From IMG/VR virus record IMGVR_UViG_3300027852_000001, positions 104,091 through 168,090 of that record: DNA of 64,000 nucleotides; one strand, given 5' to 3'. The stretch comes from a virus. Shown piece after piece: positions 8,664 through 16,577 of the stretch (its first letter is position 1; the number at the start of each line of letters is the position of its first letter). The translations under genes were made by a program, and so were the position numbers. The notes under the pieces were generated by a model. The model was given only the letters and a program-made list of their open reading frames with translations. It was not told the origin of the DNA and did not search any database.

Positions 8664-9250
8664 TGGAAAGTGGAGTAGTCAATATTTTTATCAATGGTGA
8701 ACCAGAACCAGTATCTTCTACATGCCCGACCCTTGATCCAGAAGCTTCTATACAAATTACTGATGATTTAATTGGTATATATCAGTCAAGAATAGATGCT
8801 TTAATAAATCAATTAGGAAAACATGTACTACTTGAGTTTGCTCCAATAAAAACTCAATGCACTAATTGTGGGTATGATTCTATGAGAAATAGATCTGATG
8901 GAATATATACACAAGGGGGACCGAGACCATTTGCTCGTGGAAGAAAATGTCCCCATTGTAAGGGATCTGGGATATTATTGGAAGAGGTCAATGAATGTAT
9001 TCATGCTTTATTAAAATGGAATCCAAAAAATCCAGAAGAATACGGTATATCTGCTTCGAAACACAAAGGAATTGTTAGAATAAAAACATATTTACATCAT
9101 ATGCCTAGTTTAATGAGAGCAGAAACGGCTATTACGAATTATGACATAAGAGCTATGCTGACTTTAAAAGTAAAGAAGATAAAAGGTCCAATTCCTGTCG
9201 GATTAAGAGAGGACAGGTATTGTATTAGTTTTTGGGAATTAATTTCCTAA
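8663..9250 (+). CDS. Zinc-ribbon virion protein, paralogue of the fibre C-terminal domain (neck candidate)
   Basis: 195 residues from ATG 8663; this start overlaps the fibre stop by one base (TAATG) and is served by GGAGGA at 8650-8655. It aligns along its whole length with the last 170 residues of the upstream fibre: IYQSRIDALINQLGKHV, Cys pairs CTNC and CPHC, a GGPRPF turn, and a conserved end GLREDRYCISFWE. The paired CxxC motifs suggest a structural zinc. Short phage proteins of this kind are found near neck genes, so a head-tail joining or fibre-anchoring role is plausible. The tandem arrangement of a fused and a free copy is unusual. Confidence 0.7.
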   Translation: MESGVVNIFINGEPEPVSSTCPTLDPEASIQITDDLIGIYQSRIDALINQLGKHVLLEFAPIKTQCTNCGYDSMRNRSDGIYTQGGPRPFARGRKCPHCKGSGILLEEVNECIHALLKWNPKNPEEYGISASKHKGIVRIKTYLHHMPSLMRAETAITNYDIRAMLTLKVKKIKGPIPVGLREDRYCISFWELIS

Positions 9251-9262
9251 AAGGGGAATATT

Positions 9263-10468
9263 GTGGATATGGATTTTATAACTGGTGATGAATACAAATT
9301 TTATAATGGTTACATATACGGAGGTGTGTGTGTATCTGTAACGAATGATACTTATGCAATATTATACCAAACTAATGTTATAACTAGACCTACATTTGTT
9401 ATGGCTGCTGTCAGGAATGGATTAGAGCTATCATTTTCTTCTGCAAAAAATTTATCTTATTTTTCCAACTATGAAGCCAATAATGATCAATATTCTGCAC
9501 TTGGGATGTGTTTGTGTGGACCGAATAATGTTATGACTAAATGGGTTGATGAGTCCACAGGAAAAGCGTTATATAGGATAGCATCATTATCTGGGACTTC
9601 CACTCCCGATGCTGGTGAGATATATTCTGAATTATTATACGAAGGCGGCATGTATGGAGATCCTTGTTCGATAGTTATGGATAGCGATTCTGTTAGTGGA
9701 ATAATTTTATGTTGTCACGAAGAACACGCTTCTGTTTTAACTATAAACGGAACAGAGATTATTGATCAGTCTGATTATACTCAAATTTTTGAAAACAATA
9801 ATATAGTAAATACCACAGAACATATAGGAAGTGGTTTGGTGTTATCATTCTCAAAAGGTGATACACCACTTGGAGAAACATATTCCATTTCCGTAGACGG
9901 AACAACAGTTACTAAAGAGGTGTTAAATTCTTTCGTTGCAAATCCTGCAGATCCAGATTACCTTAGTTCTTGTTTGTTACATGATGATCAAACGTGCGGA
10001 TTAGTATGGAGAGATGCAAACAACAGTAATAAAGGTAATATCTGTCATGTTTCTGTTTCTGAAACTACTCCAATTTATGGTACACCCCAAATATGGTCTA
10101 GTGGACAAATTAGATGCCCAAGTATTTTCAGTTATGGGGATGACAATATTGGTGTTGTTTATATAGATACAGAAGATAGTGATAAACTGAAGATTATTAG
10201 AGGAACATTATCAGGGACTGTATTTACTTTTCCAGAAGATCCAATTGTTGTCCATGATGCTGCAACAACTCATGTTCATAGACCAGCATTACAAGATGAT
10301 CGTTATTTAATGATTTCTTATAGAGATGCAGATGATTCGAACAAAGGAAAAGCTGTTATCGTGGATGTTGTTGGATCTCCATCCAATAACATGTCTGCTA
10401 CTGTTGGAGGACATCAAATATTTGCTAACATCTGGGTTCCAGAGACATGGAGGGTATATCGTGGCTAA
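9263..10468 (+). CDS. Beta-propeller-like virion protein
   Basis: 401 residues from GTG 9263, preceded by AAGGGG at 9251-9256. It is all-beta with blade-like repeats such as GLVWRDANNSNKGNICHV and ISYRDADDSNKGKAVIV and VVYIDTEDSDKLKII, spaced about 50-60 residues. This is typical of a six- or seven-bladed propeller. No catalytic residues stand out. The end overlaps the next gene's GTG start by eight bases. Surface exposure and ligand binding are likely by family analogy; the exact role is unknown. Confidence 0.65.
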   Translation: MDMDFITGDEYKFYNGYIYGGVCVSVTNDTYAILYQTNVITRPTFVMAAVRNGLELSFSSAKNLSYFSNYEANNDQYSALGMCLCGPNNVMTKWVDESTGKALYRIASLSGTSTPDAGEIYSELLYEGGMYGDPCSIVMDSDSVSGIILCCHEEHASVLTINGTEIIDQSDYTQIFENNNIVNTTEHIGSGLVLSFSKGDTPLGETYSISVDGTTVTKEVLNSFVANPADPDYLSSCLLHDDQTCGLVWRDANNSNKGNICHVSVSETTPIYGTPQIWSSGQIRCPSIFSYGDDNIGVVYIDTEDSDKLKIIRGTLSGTVFTFPEDPIVVHDAATTHVHRPALQDDRYLMISYRDADDSNKGKAVIVDVVGSPSNNMSATVGGHQIFANIWVPETWRVYRG

Positions 10469-11162
10469 AATAAATTGGAAGCTTGATATGCCTAATTCTG
10501 CACACATTGATTTAATAGAAAAAATCAGATACCATGGATCAAGATTGTGGGCTAATGTTGTTCTGTCTAAGGGTGGTAAGATTCGAGCAAAAATTAGTCA
10601 AATGTTAGTTAACGCTTTTAATGAAACTGATGTTGCCATGTCTCTGAGAGGAAAGGGTTCTGATGATTTACCTGCTCACTTTGGTCTAAGCGATAGTTTA
10701 GCAAATTCTTTAGCTGACGGAATGGCTAATTTGATTGCATCTTCCGTTAAAGTTATTACAACATCTAGTGGAAATTCTGTTTCTGTAACTATCAAAGCAA
10801 TAGATAAAGATTGGGGTGAATATCTGAATCTTCCTGGGGCTAGTTACATTTCTTCTCAGTCGGATATTGTTATCCCAGTTGCAAAATGGATGCTTGTAGA
10901 TCCAACAATAGATATAGGACAGGCTGCATATGATATAGTATTCAAGGGTGATGACGACAAGTTTGATGTTCGTATACAACATACATCAAGGAGTGGTAGA
11001 GCAATCATGGTAGCCTTACAAGCTCTTGGGGGTGGCGGTGGAGGATATGTGTTGCCAGATATTATTTCTGGTAATGCTGGTGAAAATTTCATAGAATATA
11101 CTTTAGGACAGCAAAAGGTCGCAATAAGTGCTGCTAATATACTTATGGGAGAGGTAGGATAA
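10461..11162 (+). CDS. Virion protein of unknown function (neck or tail completion candidate)
   Basis: 233 residues from GTG 10461, chosen because GGAGGG (10449-10454) lies six bases upstream; a longer frame from 10326 would overlap the upstream gene by 143 bases and lacks a good site. The first 60 residues are helical (HIDLIEKIRYHGSRLWANVVLSKGGKIRAKI). A beta region and a Gly-rich loop (ALGGGGGGYV) follow. The mixture and the position before the tail tube fit a neck or tail-completion protein. No family motif recognised. Confidence 0.55.
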   Translation: MAKINWKLDMPNSAHIDLIEKIRYHGSRLWANVVLSKGGKIRAKISQMLVNAFNETDVAMSLRGKGSDDLPAHFGLSDSLANSLADGMANLIASSVKVITTSSGNSVSVTIKAIDKDWGEYLNLPGASYISSQSDIVIPVAKWMLVDPTIDIGQAAYDIVFKGDDDKFDVRIQHTSRSGRAIMVALQALGGGGGGYVLPDIISGNAGENFIEYTLGQQKVAISAANILMGEVG

Positions 11163-11163
11163 T

Positions 11164-12099
11164 ATGTGTGCCTTAGATTTTAAAGGTGTTAATGACGGTG
11201 GTTTTGGTGGCTATGAATTAACAGATCATCTACTATATAATCTCAAGTGGTTTCTAGATTGGGGTCTGCTAAATAATGGCGCATATGACATATATACGTA
11301 TGACGACGCTAGTTTTTACGACGACGATGAATCCAAATTACATCCAGTAAAAGATGAGAGATATGGCGATGGGCACGTCTGGGAAGGTGCTGGACACGAA
11401 TGGGTATGGGAGAGTGGTGTCTCACTAAATGGGGCAATCACTGATCCGTTTAGGGTGTCCGGTGTCTATATTAATGGTGACTTTTATCCAAAAACAGAGA
11501 CTGGAATAAATGCACACCACATTGATTATAGAAGAGGAAGAATAATATTCGATGAACCAAAAAGCTTAGACGAGGATATTAGAGCAGAATTTACTAGAAA
11601 GTCTGTTTTCGTTGGGTTTGCAGATCATAAGGAATTTAGAGTATTAATGTTAGATGCTGCATACGAATTCGCCACAGATGCTTCTACGTCTGGCACTACG
11701 TCAAGAGAACACCAAGTTTGGTTACCGAGTATTTTTATAGAGGTGTCTAGAGGTAAACAAAGGGGTCTACAATTGGGTGGTGGGCAAATAAAAACTAGAT
11801 ATGTTACTTTTCATATTTTTGCCGATAGTCCGTCTGATAGGAACTTATTGATGGATTTAATTGATTATCAAAGTAGAAAAAGTTTTTGGATGGCTGATTT
11901 AAATAATATAACATTTCCATTCGATATATATGGGGATATTGTTGACGGTGTAACTAATTGGTCAAATATGACATTAGAACATCCATGGAAACGTTTGAGG
12001 GTTGTGGATAGTACAACATCGTCAATAAATTCATTAAATTCTCAATTATTTAGAGCTAGGGTTTCGTGGGAGATAGAAATTGATATGGGTTCTCTGTAA
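11164..12099 (+). CDS. Virion protein of unknown function, tail-terminator-region candidate
   Basis: 311 residues, acidic and aromatic, soluble. The N-terminus is Asp/Tyr-rich (YDIYTYDDASFYDDDESK). A central segment GRIIFDEPKSLDEDIRAEFTRKSVFVGFADHKEFRVL and the later RYVTFHIFADSPSDRNLLMDL look like alpha/beta tail-terminator or tail-completion folds. It is one base downstream of its neighbour and last gene before the tail tube promoter. The position between neck-type genes and tube supports a role in joining head and tail, by inference only. Confidence 0.55.
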   Translation: MCALDFKGVNDGGFGGYELTDHLLYNLKWFLDWGLLNNGAYDIYTYDDASFYDDDESKLHPVKDERYGDGHVWEGAGHEWVWESGVSLNGAITDPFRVSGVYINGDFYPKTETGINAHHIDYRRGRIIFDEPKSLDEDIRAEFTRKSVFVGFADHKEFRVLMLDAAYEFATDASTSGTTSREHQVWLPSIFIEVSRGKQRGLQLGGGQIKTRYVTFHIFADSPSDRNLLMDLIDYQSRKSFWMADLNNITFPFDIYGDIVDGVTNWSNMTLEHPWKRLRVVDSTTSSINSLNSQLFRARVSWEIEIDMGSL

Positions 12100-12103
12100 T
12101 TAT

Positions 12104-12113
12104 GGTGTATAAA
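12104..12113 (+). promoter_or_regulatory. Candidate phage promoter (GGTGTATAAA) before the tail tube gene
   Basis: GGTGTATAAA in the 68-base gap upstream of the tail tube gene. The surrounding bases (TATGGTGTATAA, then AACA and ATGG) resemble those around the 1614 site, so similarity extends past the -10 core. No -35 box is evident. The TATAAATA form is close to T4-type late promoters. Confidence 0.45.
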
Positions 12114-12167
12114 TAACAGATGGATAGTTTTGGACAGACACTTAACGAAAGGGTATGGTGGTAAAGG

Positions 12168-13283
12168 GTGAGTACAAATAATCGTATATTTTACGCAATT
12201 CAAGCAGTTGGTTTTGCAGAGCATGATGTTTTGTGTCCATTAGATGCTGGTGCATTACACGCTGGTTCTGGAACACATCCGTCCGGTTTTGCTACAGCTC
12301 ATGGTGTCCAGAGTGTTGGACTTAATACTACATTCAATCTAGAGCAGGTTTTTGAATTAGGACAATTGGAACTTTATGAGAATATTGAAGGAATACCCGA
12401 TATTGAATTAACTGTACAGAAGGTTCTTGATGGATATCCATTACTATATCATCTTGCAACTCCAGGGGCTGCATCTGCCACTCTTGTTGGTCGTTCAAAT
12501 GAGAGATGTTTTGGTGCCTTAAATATTTATCCAGATACATTTGACAATGCCTCTGGTACTCCACTACAGTCTGTTGGTATGTCTGGTATGTATGTTTCAG
12601 CTTTATCATACACACTACAGGTTGATGGAAGTTCGACAGAAGATGTTACTCTCGTTGGAAACAACAAAGAATGGGTTGCTTCTGGTCTAAATCACTTTGT
12701 ACCGACGTCGTTTGATGGTGCAGATGCACCACAGTCACTAGCAACTTCTGGTGGAGTAGCTAGGAGAGAAGATATTCTTATGGGTACTGGCTGTGCTATG
12801 GATGCTGATGGAGATATAACAGGAGTAAGCGGTAGCATATGGCCAATAGAAATTGATGGCATAAATGGAGACGGACATAATGTTGTTGATGGAGATTCTT
12901 ACAGCGCCCACCTACAAACAGTTACTGTTTCTTCAGATCTAGGAAGAGAAGAGTTGTTTGAACTGGGACGTAGGGGGCCGTATCATAGGTTCGTTTCATT
13001 CCCTACCGAAGTGACATGTACTATAGACACAACTTCTTCGGAGGGCGATCTAATAGATGCTCTAGCTGATCCGGTCGGCGGAAGTAATATCACAAACCAA
13101 AAGATATTTATCTGGGTCAGAGAAGGAACCAGGATAAACCTTGGAGCTAAAAACAAATTAGCGTCAGTATCATATGGTGGTGGAGATGCTGGTGGTGGAA
13201 ACGTAAGTGTTAGTTACAACTATTCAAACTTCAATAGTTTGAAGGTAACGCATGTAGCAGATCCTGCAGGACTTGCTACATAA
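12168..13283 (+). CDS. Probable tail tube (major tail) protein
   Basis: 371 residues from GTG 12168, served by AAAGGGG-like sequence close upstream. The segment VFELGQLELYENIEGIPDIEL followed by TVQKVLDGYPLLYHLAT has the N-terminal beta-sandwich look of large-phage tail tube proteins. A second similar half occurs near residues 245-275 (REELFELGRRGPYHRFVSFP then TEVTCTID), giving the tandem appearance common in tube proteins. The gene has its own promoter and strong terminator, which fits the high copy number of a tube subunit. It lies between head-completion genes and the tape measure region. The family is inferred, not proven. Confidence 0.65.
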   Translation: MSTNNRIFYAIQAVGFAEHDVLCPLDAGALHAGSGTHPSGFATAHGVQSVGLNTTFNLEQVFELGQLELYENIEGIPDIELTVQKVLDGYPLLYHLATPGAASATLVGRSNERCFGALNIYPDTFDNASGTPLQSVGMSGMYVSALSYTLQVDGSSTEDVTLVGNNKEWVASGLNHFVPTSFDGADAPQSLATSGGVARREDILMGTGCAMDADGDITGVSGSIWPIEIDGINGDGHNVVDGDSYSAHLQTVTVSSDLGREELFELGRRGPYHRFVSFPTEVTCTIDTTSSEGDLIDALADPVGGSNITNQKIFIWVREGTRINLGAKNKLASVSYGGGDAGGGNVSVSYNYSNFNSLKVTHVADPAGLAT

Positions 13284-13313
13284 AATTCACAGTTTAGTCT
13301 GTGACCAATAATT

Positions 13314-13348
13314 AAACGGAGTGGTTTTCGGACCACTCCGTTTTTTTT
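13314..13348 (+). terminator. Intrinsic terminator after the tail tube gene
   Basis: CGGAGTGG (13317-13324) pairs perfectly with CCACTCCG (13333-13340) and is followed by eight Ts. The outer AAA/TTT bases extend the stem. It ends the first structural block. Confidence 0.92.
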
Positions 13349-13377
13349 GTATTTTAGAAACAATATAATTAATTAAT

Positions 13378-13385
13378 TGTATAAT
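13378..13385 (+). promoter_or_regulatory. Candidate promoter (TTGTATAAT)
   Basis: TATAAT at 13380-13385, about 30 bases after a strong terminator and 20 bases before a start codon with TAGGAGG. AT-rich upstream sequence gives no clear -35 box. Confidence 0.45.
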
Positions 13386-13404
13386 ACAGTAGGAGGATTG
13401 TATT

Positions 13405-13665
13405 ATGGAAAGACCAAAACCTGGAAATATTATTCGTATTGATGATTTTGAATGCAGTTCTGGAGATAAAGAGTTTGAAGTGGTAGAATGTCCAGATAAC
13501 ATGACTGATAATATGTTTTGCAGAGAAGAGGTGTGGTTTTATTCTCCTGATGATAAAAAAATATGTTGGATACCTAAAGAACGATGCATTGTGTTGCGTT
13601 TATGCGGTGTTGATAGTTTCTTAAAACAACAACTAGATGATAACTTAAGGTCTGTTTTTGCTTAA
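13405..13665 (+). CDS. Small acidic protein of unknown function
   Basis: 86 residues with six Cys (including CSS, CPD, CRE, ICW, RCI, LCG contexts), opening with a short charged strand (GNIIRIDDFECSSGDKEFEVVEC). It may be a small beta-barrel; the N-terminal 'PGxIIRI' is reminiscent of SH3-like folds. First gene of the accessory block, with TAGGAGG upstream. No family recognised. Confidence 0.7.
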   Translation: MERPKPGNIIRIDDFECSSGDKEFEVVECPDNMTDNMFCREEVWFYSPDDKKICWIPKERCIVLRLCGVDSFLKQQLDDNLRSVFA

Positions 13666-13706
13666 TGTGTTTTTTTTGTTTATATAGTTAAATATTGGAG
13701 AATAAA

Positions 13707-13994
13707 ATGAGTGATACTAAAAATGAAAATTGTAATTTGGTAAAATATCCTGTAGCTACTTTTGGAGGACAACATATTATTAATGGTAGAGTACGGAACC
13801 TTAGCAAAAGAGCTATTGAAGTTATAGAGGCACAATTACCTGATGATTTTGATTGGAATAATTACGATGTTGTTGTAACAATTTCACCTAAAAGTCAAAA
13901 TAATTTGTGTGTTCACAAAATTGGAAATAAAAGCAAGCCAGCAACACAGGAACAAATTGATGAACTAACGGAAAATATAAAAAACAAAGATTAA
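13707..13994 (+). CDS. Small protein of unknown function
   Basis: 95 residues from ATG 13707, chosen over an upstream in-frame TTG because GGAG (13697-13700) lies six bases before the ATG. Central region RVRNLSKRAIEVIEAQLPDDFDWNNYDVVVTI is a helix plus strand; the C-terminus is a charged helix (QEQIDELTENIKNKD). No cysteine cluster or membrane segment. No family recognised. Confidence 0.7.
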   Translation: MSDTKNENCNLVKYPVATFGGQHIINGRVRNLSKRAIEVIEAQLPDDFDWNNYDVVVTISPKSQNNLCVHKIGNKSKPATQEQIDELTENIKNKD

Positions 13995-14018
13995 TTTCTA
14001 ATACAAAAAATTTTGTTA

Positions 14019-14028
14019 TGTGTATAAT
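14019..14028 (+). promoter_or_regulatory. Candidate promoter of a small RNA (ATGTGTATAAT region)
   Basis: TATAAT at 14023-14028 preceded by TGTG, placed so that a transcript would begin near 14035, at the left edge of a GC-richer, protein-free segment ending in a terminator. Confidence 0.5.
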
Positions 14029-14034
14029 AGATTT

Positions 14035-14128
14035 GGACGAAAGTGTTGAGCAGGCGTCAATTGTGAGTTACGCCATCCTTGCGCGTCGTTCGCTACCTTG
14101 GATCGGGGGCTAATCGCCCCCGTCTTTT
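14035..14128 (+). ncRNA. Candidate small non-coding RNA
   Basis: A stretch of about 95 bases, visibly more GC-rich than its surroundings, begins just after a TATAAT and ends in a perfect hairpin with a T run. It contains an internal hairpin GGCGT (14053-14057) with ACGCC (14070-14074). ACGA near 14037-14040 can pair with TCGT near 14086-14089. No ribosome binding site or sizeable reading frame explains it. It may act as a regulatory RNA; a long leader for the downstream membrane-protein gene is the alternative, but the terminator lies before that gene. Confidence 0.5.
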
Positions 14129-14130
14129 TT
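14101..14130 (+). terminator. Intrinsic terminator of the small RNA candidate
   Basis: CGGGGGC (14104-14110) pairs perfectly with GCCCCCG (14116-14122) around a five-base loop, then TCTTTTTTT. Among the strongest hairpins in the window. Confidence 0.92.
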
Positions 14131-14133
14131 TAT

Positions 14134-14463
14134 ATGAATATCAAAAAATACTGGTACATAATTTTTCCTGTCTTGGTTTTAATAGTGTCTTCTGGAGACC
14201 TTTGGGCCACGATACATTTTAGCAAAACATCGGACAATTTTGAAGAAGCCAATCCGGTAGCAGCTTATATTTGGATTAATCATGGAGTCGCTGGCTTGAT
14301 TGTTTTTAAAATTACCGTCACCTTATTATCGTGTTCATGTATTGGATATGTGATAAATACTAAATGTAAATTTTGGATAATTTTTACATCAATTTTTATA
14401 ATATTGGTTTGCTCAGTTCTTATCGGATGGTGGATTTTTTGGTTTTTTTCGCAACAAACCTAG
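14134..14463 (+). CDS. DUF5658-like small membrane protein
   Basis: 109 residues from ATG 14134; the longer frame starting at a TTG inside the terminator is not credible. Three membrane segments are visible: about 8-24 (YIIFPVLVLIVSSGDLW), 45-70 (with the EANPVAAYIWINHGVAGLIVFKI motif) and 80-102. The pattern of an acidic residue in the first helix, then 'EANP', then a Gly-rich helix with FKI is that of DUF5658 proteins, whose function is unknown. There is no clear ribosome binding site, so expression may be weak or need readthrough of the terminator. Confidence 0.6.
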   Translation: MNIKKYWYIIFPVLVLIVSSGDLWATIHFSKTSDNFEEANPVAAYIWINHGVAGLIVFKITVTLLSCSCIGYVINTKCKFWIIFTSIFIILVCSVLIGWWIFWFFSQQT

Positions 14464-14485
14464 ATTTTTATAGTATAATATCTAC

Positions 14486-15049
14486 ATGGAAACCACAAAA
14501 CACAATTTGTCTGACGAAGTATTGATAACAGCAGATATGATTAGTCGTCGAGTTACCGAGATGGCGTCACAAATTGATAATTATTACACTTCTAGATACT
14601 GGTATTCACAAACAGACATGCCAGTAGTTGTTATAGGCATTTTGTCTGGATCAATCTTTTTCATGTCTGACTTAGTTAGGCGTATGTCCATTAGAACTGA
14701 AATTGATTTCATAGGAGTGTCTACTTATCCAGGTAAATCTATGAAACCAACTACTCCAAAAATAACTTCAGTTCCATCTAAATTCTTGGCTAATTCTCAC
14801 GTATTATTGGTAGATGATATTCTGGATACTGGAGTAACAATGTCTACTGTCAGACGTTTCCTTTGGGGAAAATCTGTTGCTAGTATTACCGATGCTTTTT
14901 TGTTGAGAAAACCGGACAGTATTATATCAACACATAATTGTGATTCGTTTATCGGATTTGATATTCCGGATAAGTTTGTTGTAGGATATGGATTAGATTT
15001 CGATAATAGGTATAGAGAGTTGCCAGACATAAGAGTGATAGGAGATTAG
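14486..15049 (+). CDS. Hypoxanthine-type phosphoribosyltransferase
   Basis: 187 residues. Residues 106-119 (VLLVDDILDTGVTM) are the PRPP-binding motif of type I phosphoribosyltransferases. VVVIGILSGSIFFMSDLVRRM (about 47-68) is the N-terminal strand and PPi-loop region of HPRT. FVVGYGLDFDNRYRELPDI near the C-terminus is the purine-binding hood signature of hypoxanthine-guanine enzymes. It salvages hypoxanthine or guanine to IMP or GMP with PRPP, which would help nucleotide supply in infection. The SMKPTTPK insert in the flexible loop is usual. The TATAAT seven bases upstream of the ATG is too close to leave a leader, so I do not treat it as a promoter. Confidence 0.88.
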   Translation: METTKHNLSDEVLITADMISRRVTEMASQIDNYYTSRYWYSQTDMPVVVIGILSGSIFFMSDLVRRMSIRTEIDFIGVSTYPGKSMKPTTPKITSVPSKFLANSHVLLVDDILDTGVTMSTVRRFLWGKSVASITDAFLLRKPDSIISTHNCDSFIGFDIPDKFVVGYGLDFDNRYRELPDIRVIGD

Positions 15050-15050
15050 C

Positions 15051-15290
15051 ATGGACGTAGATAAGATAAAACGTTTGCTGGATGAAGCTGTGGAGACTTC
15101 TTCTACTGAGTATATTGCGATAGAAAATATATGTGAGGTTCTCTACATGATTATCGAGGAGCTATCTTTAAGACCTTCTTTTGTCTTGCCTAAGAATATC
15201 GATACGATCTTAAAAACAAATAAAAGTAAAGAACAGTGTGATAATTTACTAAAAAGAAAACGAAAAGGAAATGCAGGAGATGCTGAATAA
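15051..15290 (+). CDS. Small helical protein of unknown function
   Basis: 79 residues, acidic N-terminal helices (KIKRLLDEAVETSSTEYIAIENICEVLYMIIEEL) and a basic Lys/Arg tail (LLKRKRKGN). AGGAGA within the preceding gene serves as ribosome binding site, and the stop overlaps the next ATG by one base. No family recognised. Confidence 0.65.
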   Translation: MDVDKIKRLLDEAVETSSTEYIAIENICEVLYMIIEELSLRPSFVLPKNIDTILKTNKSKEQCDNLLKRKRKGNAGDAE

Positions 15291-15607
15291 TGGCTAAATA
15301 TTATCTACTTAGTGGTGAATTCAGGACTATTAAAGACGCCAAAGATCACCAAGAAGGAATGAGAAAGGCTGTGTTGGAGTTGTTTAATGGTAACTTGCCA
15401 CATACATTATTTATGGGTGTTAGCGAAAGAGGATTTGAGTCGTCAATCAATAATTTATATCCAATGATTCCTGTGTTAAGGGATTTGGGAATTGATTTAC
15501 CTTCTGACGAATGTTTGATTTCTGCTGTTTGCGAGTCTCTTGGTGTTAAAAGAATCAGCGATGATGAAAAAGAATGGATTTTATATGGGAGAAGTATCCG
15601 TGAATAA
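15290..15607 (+). CDS. Small protein of unknown function
   Basis: 105 residues, soluble, with a short N-terminal strand (AKYYLLSGEFRTIKDAKDHQ) and helical remainder. Translationally coupled to the gene before it (TAATG) and overlapping the RNA ligase start by eight bases after it. No family recognised; the tight coupling on both sides suggests a shared functional group with the ligase. Confidence 0.65.
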   Translation: MAKYYLLSGEFRTIKDAKDHQEGMRKAVLELFNGNLPHTLFMGVSERGFESSINNLYPMIPVLRDLGIDLPSDECLISAVCESLGVKRISDDEKEWILYGRSIRE

Positions 15608-16565
15608 TATTTTATCTCATACATGTGATGTTGTTGTCGTGCGATTAAGAGAACATCCGAATGCAGATTCTCTTAGTCTTGTTAATGTTGACGATTTTCA
15701 GTGTGTTGTAAGAACTTCAGATTGGAACGATGGCGATCTTGGTATATACATCCCACCAGATAGTGTTGTACCAGATACTGACGAATTTAAATTTTTAGGT
15801 GGTAAAAGAAGAATAAAAGCTAGAAAACTGAGGGGTCAATGGTCTATGGGTTTGCTGATCAAAGCACCATTAGATGCAACTATTGGCGACGATTATATGG
15901 AGAAATTCGGCATAGTTCATTATGAACCAAAGGTTCATGGTAGTTTTAGTTCTGGTGGGAATGATGTAACACCACCGAAAGTATTTGCTCCAGTTTATGA
16001 TATTTTAAATTTTCGCAAATATTCTAATAGATTTGAAGATGGTGAGGAAGTTATTTGTACCGAAAAAACCCACGGTTGTAACTCAAGGTTTGTTTGTTTG
16101 AATGATCAAATTTTTTGTGGTTCTAGAAAATTTTGGAAACAAGAAGATGTTAATAATCTATGGTGGAAAGCTTTAGAATGGAATCCAGCATTAGATGCGT
16201 GGTTAAGACACCATGAAGGATTAGTAGTCTACGGAGAAGTCTACGGTCAAGTACAAAATCTTAAGTATGGTGCTACTAATGGTGAATTGTATTTTGCTGC
16301 ATTTGATATTTTGGATGGTGATCGATGGCTAGATTATGACGAAGCTAGGATGGTTGGCTCTGGTCTTCCTTGGGTTCCTCTAGTTTATAGAGGTCCGTTT
16401 GATAAAGAAAAAATTCTTGAGTTTGCAGAAGGAGATAGTAGCTATCCAAGAGCAAATCATCACAGAGAAGGGGTTGTCATAAAGCCGGTTAACGAACGAA
16501 TAGATCGTAATATTGGACGGGTTCAACTAAAGGTTGTTGGAAATAGATATTTAAGTAAAAGTTGA
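15600..16565 (+). CDS. RNA ligase of the DraRnl (Rnl5)-like type
   Basis: 321 residues from GTG 15600, preceded by GGAG eight bases upstream; an in-frame ATG at 15585 is the alternative. An N-terminal OB-like domain (about 1-120) includes DVVVVRLREHPNADSLSLVNVD, a tRNA-binding-like beta barrel as in DraRnl. The nucleotidyl-transferase motif I is CTEKTHGCNSRF with Lys-156 the expected site of AMP attachment. VVYGEVYG is motif III, LYFAAFDIL is motif IIIa, REGVVIKPV is motif IV, and RVQLKVV is motif V. The enzyme seals RNA nicks with ATP, for instance to repair host anticodon-nuclease damage. All core motifs are intact, so it should be active. Confidence 0.82.
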   Translation: MNNILSHTCDVVVVRLREHPNADSLSLVNVDDFQCVVRTSDWNDGDLGIYIPPDSVVPDTDEFKFLGGKRRIKARKLRGQWSMGLLIKAPLDATIGDDYMEKFGIVHYEPKVHGSFSSGGNDVTPPKVFAPVYDILNFRKYSNRFEDGEEVICTEKTHGCNSRFVCLNDQIFCGSRKFWKQEDVNNLWWKALEWNPALDAWLRHHEGLVVYGEVYGQVQNLKYGATNGELYFAAFDILDGDRWLDYDEARMVGSGLPWVPLVYRGPFDKEKILEFAEGDSSYPRANHHREGVVIKPVNERIDRNIGRVQLKVVGNRYLSKS

Positions 16566-16577
16566 TTGGGGAATATA

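Noticed and set aside
10326-10460. 45-codon N-terminal extension of the 10461 gene
   Set aside because: It runs inside the preceding gene and lacks a ribosome binding site, while GTG 10461 has GGAGGG six bases upstream.
14474-14479. TATAAT just before the HPRT start as a promoter (also at 37853 and, on the minus strand, before 56826)
   Set aside because: They end zero to six bases before an ATG, leaving no leader. TATAAT-like sequence is common at starts of this AT-rich genome (GGGG-AATATAATG type), so these are probably chance.
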